From Brevundimonas albigilva (lineage in GTDB: Bacteria > Pseudomonadota > Alphaproteobacteria > Caulobacterales > Caulobacteraceae): 64,000 nucleotides of DNA. The stretch is taken from NCBI RefSeq assembly GCF_023503965.1, contig NZ_CP097298.1:1-64000 (forward strand). Reading direction: 5' to 3'. Position numbers and translations under genes: made by a program. Below, one piece after another: positions 54,532-63,072 of the stretch; within the stretch, counting starts at the first letter, position 1; each line of letters begins with the position of its first letter. The notes beneath the pieces are model-generated. The model did no database searches, was not told the origin of the DNA, and saw only the letters and a program-made list of their open reading frames with translations.

Positions 54532-56151
54532 TCAGGCCGGCATGGCCCGGTCCAGGATCGCGGCGGCGTCCACCCGCGCGTCGAACGCGCCGTACGCCGC
54601 TCCGCGCGGCCGCAGCCTGAGGCGGCAGAAGGCCTCCGCCACCGGACTGTCCCAGTCCAGCAGCACCGCCGCCTGGCTGGCCAGGGCCAGCCGTTCGACC
54701 ACCCACCGCGCCTCGGCCTCGTGCGTCGCCTGGAAGGTCAGCCCGTCCAGCCAGGCGTCGTAATCGGCGTCGCGGCCACGCCGGCCCTCCAGGAACCCCC
54801 GCAGGGCCTCGACCGCCTCGGGCTCGCGTCCCATCGCCCGCAGCACGTCCAAGGCGATGACGTTGCCGGACCCTTCCCATATGGCGTTCAGCGGCGATTG
54901 CCGGAACAGGCGCGGCATCGGCCCGGTCTCGACATAGCCGGCGCCGCCCAGGCTCTCCATCGCCTCATAGACCAAGCCCGGCGCCCGCTTGCAGACCCAG
55001 TATTTGGCGATGGGCGTCAGCAGCCGCGCCAGGGGGTCGTCCTGGTCGAAGGCCTGGGCCAGGCGCAGGCCCAGCGCCGTCGCCGCCTCGCTCTCCACCG
55101 CCAGGTCGGCCAGGACAGCGGCCATCATCGGCTGGTCGATCAGCCGCTTCTGGAAGGCCGATCGGTGCGCCGCATGCCACACGCCCTGCGCCAGCGCCCC
55201 GCGCATCTGCTGGGCCGAGCCCAGCACGCAGTCCAGCCGCGTGTGCTGGACCATGCGGATGATGGTGGCGACGCCGCGCCCTTCCGGCCCCAGCCGTTGC
55301 GCCAGGGCGCCGTGGTATTCCACCTCCGACGACGCATTGGACCGATCGCCCATCTTGTCCTTCAGCCGCATGACGCGAAAGCCCGCGTTGCGCCGCCCGT
55401 CCGGCGTCCAGCGCGGCAGCAGGAAACAGGTCAATCCGCCGGGCGCATAGGCCAGGGTCAGGAAGGCGTCGCACATCGGGGCCGAACAGAACCACTTGTG
55501 CCCCGTCAGGCTGTACCAGCCCGCCTCGCCCGTCGGCGCGGCGCGCGTGCTGTTGGCGCGCACGTCCGATCCGCCCTGTTTTTCGGTCATCGCCATGCCG
55601 ATGGTGACCCCGGCCTTGTCCGCCGCCGGCCGCGTCGCCGGGTCATAGCGCCCCGCCAGGATGCGCGGCGTCCATTCGGCCGCGACATCGGGCTCCGCCT
55701 GCAGAGCCGGCGCCGCCGCATAGGTCATGGTCATCGGACAGGTCGTGCCCGAATCGGCCTGGGCCGTCAGGAAAAGGGTCGCCGCGTGCGCCACGTGGCC
55801 CGCAGGCGTTCCGTTCCACGCGACCGAGGCGAAACCGCTCTCCAGTCCCAGGGCCATCAACTGATGATAGGCTGGGTGGAAGCGCACCTCGTCGATCCGC
55901 TGGCCATAACGGTCGAACGTGTCCAGCATGGGCGCCTGTCGGTTCGCCTCCACGCCCCAGCCGATCACCTCGGCCGACCCGCATCGCGCGCCCAGCGCCG
56001 TCAGCCGATCCCGATGCATCCCGCCGCCCGCCTTGTCGACGGCTTCGGTCAGCGCCCGGTCGCCGATGAACAGGTTCACGTCCTCCAGCGGCGGCGGCTG
56101 GTTGGTGACGTCGTGCGTATCCAGATGCGCGATCGGGCGGAAGGCGGACAT
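54532..56151 (-). CDS. aidB: AidB-like acyl-CoA dehydrogenase
   Basis: 539 aa, the AidB length and about 150 longer than ordinary acyl-CoA dehydrogenases. HDVTNQPPPLEDVNLFIGD is the AidB start; GMAMTEKQGGSDVRANSTRA and LTGHKWFCSAPMCDAFL are flavin-binding motifs, AIWEGSGNVIALDVLRAM contains the catalytic region. E. coli AidB binds DNA and guards against alkylation. The catalytic role is less certain. No Ada regulator is visible nearby. Confidence 0.9.
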   Translation of the reverse strand: MSAFRPIAHLDTHDVTNQPPPLEDVNLFIGDRALTEAVDKAGGGMHRDRLTALGARCGSAEVIGWGVEANRQAPMLDTFDRYGQRIDEVRFHPAYHQLMALGLESGFASVAWNGTPAGHVAHAATLFLTAQADSGTTCPMTMTYAAAPALQAEPDVAAEWTPRILAGRYDPATRPAADKAGVTIGMAMTEKQGGSDVRANSTRAAPTGEAGWYSLTGHKWFCSAPMCDAFLTLAYAPGGLTCFLLPRWTPDGRRNAGFRVMRLKDKMGDRSNASSEVEYHGALAQRLGPEGRGVATIIRMVQHTRLDCVLGSAQQMRGALAQGVWHAAHRSAFQKRLIDQPMMAAVLADLAVESEAATALGLRLAQAFDQDDPLARLLTPIAKYWVCKRAPGLVYEAMESLGGAGYVETGPMPRLFRQSPLNAIWEGSGNVIALDVLRAMGREPEAVEALRGFLEGRRGRDADYDAWLDGLTFQATHEAEARWVVERLALASQAAVLLDWDSPVAEAFCRLRLRPRGAAYGAFDARVDAAAILDRAMPA

Positions 56152-56238
56152 GGCGGCTCCACGAAAGGGGTCGCCAGACTAGGCGCAAACCCGCGCGCGA
56201 CAAACCATGCCGGCCGATCCGCGCGACGCCCGGCGGAC

Positions 56239-56315
56239 TGGCGCGCCCTGCAGGACTCGAACCTGCAACCGTCCGCTTAGAAGGCGGATGCTCTATCCGG
56301 TTGAGCTAAGGGCGC
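56239..56315 (-). tRNA. tRNA-Arg (anticodon TCT)
   Basis: Read on the minus strand: acceptor GCGCCCT/AGGGCGC, D arm with GCTCAACCGGATAGAGC, anticodon arm TCCGC-CTTCTAA-GCGGA with anticodon TCT, T arm GCAGG-TTCGAGT-CCTGC, discriminator G and encoded CCA. 77 nt, all arms pair. Confidence 0.96.
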
Positions 56316-56331
56316 TGGTCGCCGCCCGCCG

Positions 56332-56637
56332 TCAGTGCGTCCAGGGCTGCTTGCGGCTGGTGGCGAAGTTGTCGGCGTAGGCCTTGATGATGACCGGCGG
56401 ATCCTGCGGCTCGTGCAGTCGGAAGGGAATGCCATGCCGCTCGGCGTAGGCCACGGCCTCCTCCTGCGTGTCGAAGGTCAGGCGGACCTGGCCGTTCATG
56501 TCGGTCGAACTGGTCCAGCCCATCAGGGGGTCGAGGGTTCGCGCCGAGGCGGGCTCGAACTCCAGGCGCCAGTCGCGGCTCTTGGCCTTGCCGGACTGCA
56601 TGGCGGTCTTGGCGGGGCGATAGATGCGGGCGAGCAT
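56332..56637 (-). CDS. NDUFS4-like accessory subunit of respiratory complex I
   Basis: 101 aa. [20 protein letters not shown], then [19 protein letters not shown] and [20 protein letters not shown] are the ETC_C1_NDUFA4/NDUFS4 domain found in alphaproteobacteria and mitochondria. It stabilises complex I. The start at 56637 is the Met that begins the domain. Lies between tRNA-Arg and tRNA-Pro. Confidence 0.9.
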   Translation of the reverse strand: MLARIYRPAKTAMQSGKAKSRDWRLEFEPASARTLDPLMGWTSSTDMNGQVRLTFDTQEEAVAYAERHGIPFRLHEPQDPPVIIKAYADNFATSRKQPWTH

Positions 56638-56716
56638 GGCGGTGTCCTCGTGGTCGATGCGACGGCCTGAGCCGCCGCCATACCGCGCGCCAGACGGGGA
56701 ATCCAGCGGCGTCCAT

Positions 56717-56793
<77 letters not shown>

Positions 56794-56838
56794 GACCGAA
56801 TGGAGCGCCGTCTTGCCACTTCGCGCGCCGGTTCGCAA

Positions 56839-57336
56839 TCAGGGTTTGAAGTAGGGATGGCGCACCTGGTCGCCCGGCTTGGCGCCGATCTCGTCCGCGC
56901 GTCCCGCGCGAAGTTCCAGCACCCCGTTCGCAACGCCGTTGGAGGGGATGGGCGCCTCGGACTCGGGCGTCGTATGCGGTGCGATCGACACGATCCGGCC
57001 AGAGGGGTCGATATACAGGATGTCCAGCGAACTCGGGGTGTTGCGCATCCAGAAGCTTTGTTCGCGCGCCGCCTCGCCGGGCCAGGTGAACAGCATTCCC
57101 CGATCGGGCTCCAGCGGCGGTCGGAACATCAGGCCTCGCTGGCGCTCCGGCTCCTCGTCGGCGATCTCGACCCAGAAGTCATGTTCGCCGGTGGCGGTGA
57201 CGATGCTGAGCCGCTGCATCGGCTCGCCGTTCGGTCCCTGCGGCGCCGCCGAACCCGCGCAGGCCGTCAGGCCCGACATCCCCAGGGTCAGCGCCAGCAA
57301 CCCCGCCGTCGTCACGCGTCGTGTCCAGCCCGGCAT
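56839..57336 (-). CDS. DUF192 family secreted protein
   Basis: 165 aa. Signal or lipobox start ([14 protein letters not shown]), then [39 protein letters not shown] and [19 protein letters not shown], the DUF192 pattern (RxxGLMfr...FWMkNT..pLD..fid..G). Function unknown; exported to the periplasm. It follows the cold shock gene by 23 bases on the same strand. Confidence 0.9.
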   Translation of the reverse strand: MPGWTRRVTTAGLLALTLGMSGLTACAGSAAPQGPNGEPMQRLSIVTATGEHDFWVEIADEEPERQRGLMFRPPLEPDRGMLFTWPGEAAREQSFWMRNTPSSLDILYIDPSGRIVSIAPHTTPESEAPIPSNGVANGVLELRAGRADEIGAKPGDQVRHPYFKP

Positions 57337-57359
57337 TCGCCCTCCTTCGGGAGAGCGGA

Positions 57360-57899
57360 TCACTCTCCCGGTCTGATTTCCGCCACCACCAGGCCCTTGG
57401 GCCCGCTGGCGAACCGCACATGAACCGGCGAACCGGGAATCAAGTCGTCGAACCCGCACCGCCGCAGGGTCTCGATATGGACGAAGATGTCGGCCGTGTC
57501 GCCCTCGCGCACCACGAAGCCATAGCCCTTGGTGCGGTTGAACCACTTGACGATCGCGGGCTCCATGTCTTCGGCGTCGCCGTCGAAGACGGGCGCAGGC
57601 GCGGCGGTGGCGGGTTTGCGAGGCGACGCGACGGCGACGCCGCGCCCCAGGTCATGGATCTCGACGGCCTGCCAGCCCTTGGCCCGCTTGACGCAGTCGC
57701 AGGTGATGGGGGCGCCTTCCTCGGCCATGTCCCGGCCGCTGTCGCGCAGGCTGCTGACGTGCAGCAGGACGTCGCGCAGTTCGGTCAGCGCCGGGTCGTC
57801 CGGCACGATGAAGCCATAGCCCTTGGTCGGATCAAACCACTTCACGCGCCCCACGATCCGAACGGTCTGCGCCGCTTCCGTGGCATCGAAATCAGACAA
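57360..57899 (-). CDS. Cold shock protein with two cold-shock domains (CspD-like)
   Basis: 179 aa. Two RNA-binding CSDs: [17 protein letters not shown] with [12 protein letters not shown], and [18 protein letters not shown] with [12 protein letters not shown]. Double-domain CSPs of this sort are typical of Caulobacter relatives. The start is uncertain: TTG at 57899 begins SDFDATEA, as in relatives, and another TTG at 57929 would add 10 residues; no ATG is in frame. Confidence 0.9.
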   Translation of the reverse strand: MSDFDATEAAQTVRIVGRVKWFDPTKGYGFIVPDDPALTELRDVLLHVSSLRDSGRDMAEEGAPITCDCVKRAKGWQAVEIHDLGRGVAVASPRKPATAAPAPVFDGDAEDMEPAIVKWFNRTKGYGFVVREGDTADIFVHIETLRRCGFDDLIPGSPVHVRFASGPKGLVVAEIRPGE

Positions 57900-57938
57900 C
57901 TTCCCTACCCCCGTTCGCGCATCCCTCAATGCGAACAG

Positions 57939-57950
57939 GTTAAGCTTAAC
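57939..57950. promoter_or_regulatory. Perfect 12-bp palindrome upstream of the cold shock gene
   Basis: GTTAAGCTTAAC, an exact inverted repeat 40 bases before the chosen start. It contains two TTAA half sites with a 2-base gap, not the 7-base gap of CtrA sites. Possibly an operator; nothing else stands out in the 57951-58141 gap. Confidence 0.35.
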
Positions 57951-58141
57951 ACCGTTCCATGAACGCCGGGGAGCGCAAATTCAGGTGAATCGTGCGGAAG
58001 GCTCAATCTTGGGGCGAATTTCGCCGCCCTGTCGCCGCCAAGCAACCATTGACGCGGTCGTCTTCGCCCGCGCGGTCGGAATTCTGACAGGTTCGGAACA
58101 GTTTCGGCGGCTGTGGAGCCCGGCCGAGGCGTCATCCCGCG

Positions 58142-58216
58142 TGGCAGTCCCTAGGGGAATCGAACCCCTCTTTTCAGGTTGAAAACCTGACGTCCTAACC
58201 GATAGACGAAGGGACC
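58142..58216 (-). tRNA. tRNA-Glu (anticodon TTC)
   Basis: Minus strand: acceptor GGTCCCT/AGGGACT (first pair G-U), D arm, anticodon arm TCAGG-TTTTCAA-CCTGA with anticodon TTC, T arm GAGGGG-TTCGATT-CCCCT, encoded CCA. 75 nt. Confidence 0.96.
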
Positions 58217-58306
58217 GCTGCGCGGGAGAGCCGGCGATATAGCCGCGCCCTTGGCGGGGTGCAAGCCTCGATTTCCGTATTTTTCCAGCGCCCGGAACGG
58301 TCGGCG

Positions 58307-60124
58307 TCAGGCCTGGACCATGCGGGGATCGGCCACGTCCTCGATCTCGAACTGCACGCCGCGGCGGCCGTTCCAGTCGTCGGCCTTCAGCCGTCCGACG
58401 ACGTTCAGCCCGCCCTGTCCCGACAGCAGGGCCTGGCCGGCGGGCAGGTCGGCGCAACGCCAGGCGATCGCCCGGATCGAGGCTCCGTCGGGCCCGACCA
58501 GCCGGCAGCGGACATGGCCGCCGTTCATCTGGACCGGCTCGCGCGCCTGCACGCCGCTCAGGGCGAAGACGGGCTCGGGATTGGCGGGACCGAACGGGGC
58601 CAGTTGCTCGAACGCCTCGAACAGCGCGCGGGTCGCGCCCGCCGGATCGACCAGGGCGTCGACGTCCAGCCAGTCCTCGGCCGCCGCGACCAGCCGTTCG
58701 CCCGCCAGTCGCTGGTTCAGGAAGTCCGCCAGCTCGCCGATGCGGCCCGCCTCCACCGTCAGGCCGGCCGCCATGGCGTGCCCCCCGCCCGCCAGCAGCA
58801 CGCCCGCCTCCCAGGCCGCCTGGACCGCCCGGCCGAGGTTCATTCCCGGCTGGGACCGGCCCGAACCCTTGCCGACGCCGTTCACCGGATCCAGCCCGAT
58901 GACGACGACCGGCTTGCGCCAGCGTTCGCGCAGACGCCCGGCGACGACGCCCACCACGCCGGGATGCCAGTCCTCGCCGGCCACGACCACGACGGCGGAC
59001 TCGTCGGCGTGGGCGCCGGTCGCCTCGGCGCGGCGGATGGCGGCCTCGATCACCGCCCGCTCGACCTCTCGGCGCGACAGGTTCAGCGCGTCCAGTTCGG
59101 CCGCCAAGGTCGCCGCCTCGCCCGGATCGTCGGTCGACAGCAGTCGCGCGCCAAGGTCGGAGCGGCCGATGCGGCCGCCGGCGTTGATGCGCGGGCCCAG
59201 GATGAAGCCGCAGTGCATGGTCTTGGCCGGGCCCGGCTCGGCCCCCGCGGCGGCCAGCAGCGCCTTCAGCCCGGGATTGCGCCATGCGCTCATCACCCCC
59301 AGCCCCAGGCCCGTCAGCGCCCGGTTAAAGCCTGTCAGGCCCGTCACGTCGCAGACGGCGCCCAGGGCGGCCAGGTCCAGCCATTGGCGGATGTCCGGCT
59401 CGGGACGCTCGGCGAACAGGCCGCGTCCCCGCGCCTCGCGGTTCAGCGCGGCCAGCAAGACCAGCACCACGCCGGCGGCCGCCAGATTGCCCTGGCCGGA
59501 GGCGCAGCCGGGCCGGTTCGGATTGACCACGGCCAGGGCGCGCGGCGGCTCGCTGCGCATCAGGTGGTGATCGATCACCACGACGTTCAGGCCGATGGCG
59601 GCGGCATGGGCCAGGGACTCGTTCGCCGCCGCCCCGCAGTCCACCGTGACGACCAGGTCGGCGCCGGCCGCCTTCAGCGTGTCGAAAGCCCGCGCGCTGG
59701 GACCATACCCCTCGGTCAGCCGATCTGGCACATAGATGGGCAGGTCCGCGCCCATCGCGCGGAACCACCGCACCAGCAGGGCCGCGCTGGCCGCCCCGTC
59801 CACGTCGTAGTCGGCGAAGACATGGACGGCCTTGCCCGCCTGAAGCGCGTCGACGATGGCCGTCGCGGCGGCGTCCATGTCCATGAAGCTGGACGGATCG
59901 GGAAACAGCGCGCGCAGCGTGGGCCGCAGGAAGTCCCCCGCCTGTTCCGGTCCAACCCCGCGAGAGGCCAGGGCCCGCGCCAGGGGCTCGTCCAGGCCGT
60001 GGGCCTGCATGTGCGCGCGCTTCGTCGCCGCCTCGGCCGGCCGCAGGCGCCAGGCCCGTCCGGACAGAGAGCGGGACACGCCCAGGAATGCGCTCACGCC
60101 CTTGATGCCGCCATCGTCCGCCAT
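58307..60124 (-). CDS. recJ: Single-stranded-DNA-specific exonuclease RecJ
   Basis: 605 aa. DHH motifs: VFADYDVDGAASAALL, LVVTVDCGAA, VVVIDHHLM, CDVTGLTGFNRALTG. DHHA1 part: GPRINAGGRIGRSDLGARLL and GGHAMAAGLTVEAG. Then the OB fold near 530-600. It degrades ssDNA 5' to 3' in recombination and mismatch repair. Stands 40 bases upstream of the next gene's end on the same strand. Confidence 0.95.
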   Translation of the reverse strand: MADDGGIKGVSAFLGVSRSLSGRAWRLRPAEAATKRAHMQAHGLDEPLARALASRGVGPEQAGDFLRPTLRALFPDPSSFMDMDAAATAIVDALQAGKAVHVFADYDVDGAASAALLVRWFRAMGADLPIYVPDRLTEGYGPSARAFDTLKAAGADLVVTVDCGAAANESLAHAAAIGLNVVVIDHHLMRSEPPRALAVVNPNRPGCASGQGNLAAAGVVLVLLAALNREARGRGLFAERPEPDIRQWLDLAALGAVCDVTGLTGFNRALTGLGLGVMSAWRNPGLKALLAAAGAEPGPAKTMHCGFILGPRINAGGRIGRSDLGARLLSTDDPGEAATLAAELDALNLSRREVERAVIEAAIRRAEATGAHADESAVVVVAGEDWHPGVVGVVAGRLRERWRKPVVVIGLDPVNGVGKGSGRSQPGMNLGRAVQAAWEAGVLLAGGGHAMAAGLTVEAGRIGELADFLNQRLAGERLVAAAEDWLDVDALVDPAGATRALFEAFEQLAPFGPANPEPVFALSGVQAREPVQMNGGHVRCRLVGPDGASIRAIAWRCADLPAGQALLSGQGGLNVVGRLKADDWNGRRGVQFEIEDVADPRMVQA

Positions 60125-60164
60125 CAGCGCAATATTCGGGGATTCTGCGTCCCCGGCGACCGAT

Positions 60165-60626
60165 TCATCGCGTCGGGCGGCGGTCGATCGGCGGCGGCGC
60201 CTTGGCGCGCTCGCGCAAATCCTGGGCCAGGGCCTCGATCTCGGCGGCGGTGCGCGCCGAGTCGGGCGAGACCGGCACGTCGCCGACCTGGGCGCGCGTT
60301 TCGGCCGCTAGCGTTTCGGCGTCGCCCAGCGTCCAGTCGATCCGGGCCGTCTCCTCGGCCAGGGCGCCGCCCTGGGATTCCAGCCCCCGGACATTGGCCG
60401 CCACCTGGGTCGGCTCGGGCAGGCCCGTGGGCGCGGGCGGGAAGTCCTCCCACCGCGGATAGCGGCGGTTGGCGTCGACCAGCGCCTGGATCCGGGGCGC
60501 CAGCGGCGAGGCCGTCTCGGTCCGGGCCGCGAACCGGTCGGCGCAGCCGCCCAGAACGCCGCCGACGGCGAGCGCCAGCAGGGCGGCGGCGAAAGGTCTC
60601 GTCTTTTTGGCGTAGGGCGCGTTCAT
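60165..60626 (-). CDS. Hypothetical lipoprotein
   Basis: 153 aa. Lipobox ALAVGGVLGGC, then a soluble region (LAPRIQALVDANRRYPRWED, PPAPTGLPEP, an acidic helical part). No named domain recognised; similar lipoproteins next to recJ occur in relatives by memory. It precedes recJ on the same strand and is divergent from phaC. Confidence 0.75.
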   Translation of the reverse strand: MNAPYAKKTRPFAAALLALAVGGVLGGCADRFAARTETASPLAPRIQALVDANRRYPRWEDFPPAPTGLPEPTQVAANVRGLESQGGALAEETARIDWTLGDAETLAAETRAQVGDVPVSPDSARTAAEIEALAQDLRERAKAPPPIDRRPTR

Positions 60627-60709
60627 TTCGGTGTCGGTCTTATGCCATCATCGGCCGGCGCGGAAGGGCGGGACCGCCCGTTCGCCATTCGCCGTCGTCG
60701 AGGATCACC

Positions 60710-62653
60710 ATGGCCAAGCCCCCTGAGCCGCCCGCCGACCCCGCCAAGCCCGCGGCGCGCAAGCCTGGCCGGCCGACGTCGCCCAAGCCGCCCCGGCCGG
60801 TGCGCGCGAAGAAGGCGTCCGCGTCCGCGCCGACCGCCGCGCCGCCGCAAGACGCGCCGACGCCACGCGCCCCAGCCCCCGATCAGGCGCAACTGATCGA
60901 AACGTTGTCGGCGAACCTGGCCAAGGCGGCCATGACGGCTCAGGGCGCCCTTGCCGAGGCGGCCCTGGCCCAGGCCGCCAGAACCCAGGAGCCGGGGTCG
61001 GCCGCCCTGTCGCCGGATCCCTTCAACGTCGCGCCCGCCCTGACCTCGGTGATGACCAGCCTGGCGTCGCGTCCGGAAAAGCTGTTTCAGGCCCAGGCCG
61101 ACCTGTTCGGCCGCTACATGGATCTGTGGGCTTCCAGCGCGCGCCAGGCGGCGGGCGAAGCGCCCGATCCCGCGCCGGCGGACAAGCGGTTCAAGGACCC
61201 GGCCTGGTCAGAAAATCCGATGTTTGACCTGATGCGGCGGTCCTATCTGCTGACGTCCGACTGGATGAACGGCCTGATCGCGGGGGTCGAGGACGTCGAT
61301 CCCGCCGTCAAGCGGCGCGCCCAGTTCTTCACCCGCCTGCTGACCGACGCCTTCTCGCCGTCCAACTTCCTGGCCTCCAACCCCGTGGCGCTGAAAGCCC
61401 TGGCGGAGACCAGCGGCGAATCCCTGGTCAAGGGAATGCAGAACTTCGCCGCCGACATGGAGCGCGGCGCCGGCTCGCTGCGCATCAGCCAGGCCGACTA
61501 TGGCAAGTTCGTCGTCGGCGAGAACGTCGCCACCGCCCCCGGCCAGGTGGTCTGGCGCGACGAGCTGTTCGAGCTGATCCAGTACGCCCCGGCCAGCGAG
61601 ACGCAGCACCAGATTCCGCTGCTGATCTTTCCGCCCTGGATCAACAAATTCTACATCATGGACCTTCAGCCGGCGAACTCGCTGATCCGCTGGCTGTCGG
61701 CGCAGGGGTTCACGGTCTTCGTCTGTTCCTGGGTCAATCCGGACCGGGACAAGGCCGAGTACGGCTTCGATGACTATCTGGAGAAGGGCGTCTATCGCGC
61801 GGTCGAAAAGACGCTGGAACAGACCGGGACGGATCGCCTGAACGCGGTCGGCTACTGCATCGGCGGCACCTTGCTGGGCGCGGCCCTGGCGCACATGGCC
61901 GCGCGAGGCGACACGCGCGTCGCCGCCGCCACCTTCTTCGCCGCCCAGCACGACTTCGCCGAGGCCGGGGACCTGCTGCTGTTCACCGACGAACACTGGC
62001 TGGCCGAGATCGAACGCCAGATGGACGCCGCCGGCGGCGTCCTGCCCGGCGCCGCCATGGCCGACACCTTCAACGCCCTGCGCGCCAACGACCTGATCTG
62101 GTCCTTCTTCGTCAGCAACTATCTGATGGGCAAGGATCCGCCCGCCTTCGACCTGCTGTTCTGGAACGCCGACCAGACGCGGATGCCCAAGGCGCTGCAC
62201 ATGGCCTATCTGCGCCGGATGTACGGCGAGAACGCCCTGGCCGAGGGCCGTTTCCAGATCGGCGGCGAAACCGTCGATCTGTCGCGCGTGACCATTCCCC
62301 TCTATTTCCAGGCCAGCCGCGAGGATCACATCGCGCCGATGAACTCCGTCTATCGCTCGGCGCGGCTGTTCGGCGGCGATGTCGTCTTCACCCTGGCGGG
62401 CTCGGGCCATATCGCCGGCGTCATCAATCCGCCGTCGGCGCGAAAGTACAAACACTGGACCAACGACGCCCTGCCCGCGACGCTGGCCGAATGGCAGGCC
62501 GGCGCGGTCGAGCATCCCGGCAGTTGGTGGGAGCACTGGGCCGCATGGCTGCGCCCGCTGTCCGGCCCCGACATCCCCGCCCGCGATCCGTCCAAGGGCC
62601 CGCTGAAGCCGATCGAACCGGCGCCCGGCGCCTATGTGAAAGTGAAGTCTTGA
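60710..62653 (+). CDS. phaC: Class I poly(3-hydroxyalkanoate) synthase
   Basis: 647 aa. A Pro/Ala/Lys-rich leader of about 60 residues, then SLVKGMQNFAADMERGAG, FVVGENVATAPGQVVWRDEL, PPWINKFYIMDLQPANSL, VGYCIGGTLLGAAL with the catalytic Cys, QASREDHIAPMNSVY (Asp) and AGSGHIAGVINPP (His). It polymerises hydroxyacyl-CoA to storage granules. ATG 60710 is taken as the start since upstream sequence overlaps recJ. Alone, without phaA/phaB. Confidence 0.95.
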   Translation: MAKPPEPPADPAKPAARKPGRPTSPKPPRPVRAKKASASAPTAAPPQDAPTPRAPAPDQAQLIETLSANLAKAAMTAQGALAEAALAQAARTQEPGSAALSPDPFNVAPALTSVMTSLASRPEKLFQAQADLFGRYMDLWASSARQAAGEAPDPAPADKRFKDPAWSENPMFDLMRRSYLLTSDWMNGLIAGVEDVDPAVKRRAQFFTRLLTDAFSPSNFLASNPVALKALAETSGESLVKGMQNFAADMERGAGSLRISQADYGKFVVGENVATAPGQVVWRDELFELIQYAPASETQHQIPLLIFPPWINKFYIMDLQPANSLIRWLSAQGFTVFVCSWVNPDRDKAEYGFDDYLEKGVYRAVEKTLEQTGTDRLNAVGYCIGGTLLGAALAHMAARGDTRVAAATFFAAQHDFAEAGDLLLFTDEHWLAEIERQMDAAGGVLPGAAMADTFNALRANDLIWSFFVSNYLMGKDPPAFDLLFWNADQTRMPKALHMAYLRRMYGENALAEGRFQIGGETVDLSRVTIPLYFQASREDHIAPMNSVYRSARLFGGDVVFTLAGSGHIAGVINPPSARKYKHWTNDALPATLAEWQAGAVEHPGSWWEHWAAWLRPLSGPDIPARDPSKGPLKPIEPAPGAYVKVKS

Positions 62654-63030
62654 ACCGTCTCGAACCCAACATCCTGCTGGCCGTCTCGACGGGCGTGGCC
62701 CTGATCCTGCTGGTGCTGACAGCCAGCGCCTTCGGCGAGTCGGGAAACACGATCAAATATGTCGTCTCGGCCGTCGTCTGCTCGGCCATCGTTGCGGGGC
62801 TGAATTCCTGGATGGCGCGGCGCATGGGCCAGACCGAGCTTCATCCGATGATCCGCACCGAGGCGCCGACCAGCGCCGTCCTGGCGGGCCTGTTTCCCCT
62901 GGCGGTGATCTTCGCCGCGGCCGCGCCGGTCTTCTTCCCCGGCCACGACTACGGCCTTCTGGTCATCATCGCCGCCGTCTGGTTCGGCGTGTCGGTCGAT
63001 TCCGCCCTGCGCGCGCGCCGTCGGGGTTGA
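62650..63030 (+). CDS. Hypothetical membrane protein coupled to phaC
   Basis: 126 aa, TTG start overlapping the phaC stop (CTTGA). Four membrane segments: ILLAVSTGVALILLVLTASAF, VVSAVVCSAIVAGLNSWMA, AVLAGLFPLAVIFAAAAPV and LLVIIAAVWFGVSVDSAL. No family recognised. It would be co-translated with phaC. Confidence 0.6.
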   Translation: MNRLEPNILLAVSTGVALILLVLTASAFGESGNTIKYVVSAVVCSAIVAGLNSWMARRMGQTELHPMIRTEAPTSAVLAGLFPLAVIFAAAAPVFFPGHDYGLLVIIAAVWFGVSVDSALRARRRG

Positions 63031-63072
63031 GGCGCGAACGCTTCCTTAAGCCGAGGGTGGAACCTTTCCGTC

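Noticed and set aside
58259..60709. A long upstream extension of the phaC frame (about 800 extra codons)
   Set aside because: It lies antisense to recJ and the lipoprotein gene, shows no PhaC-like sequence, and ATG 60710 matches the family start.
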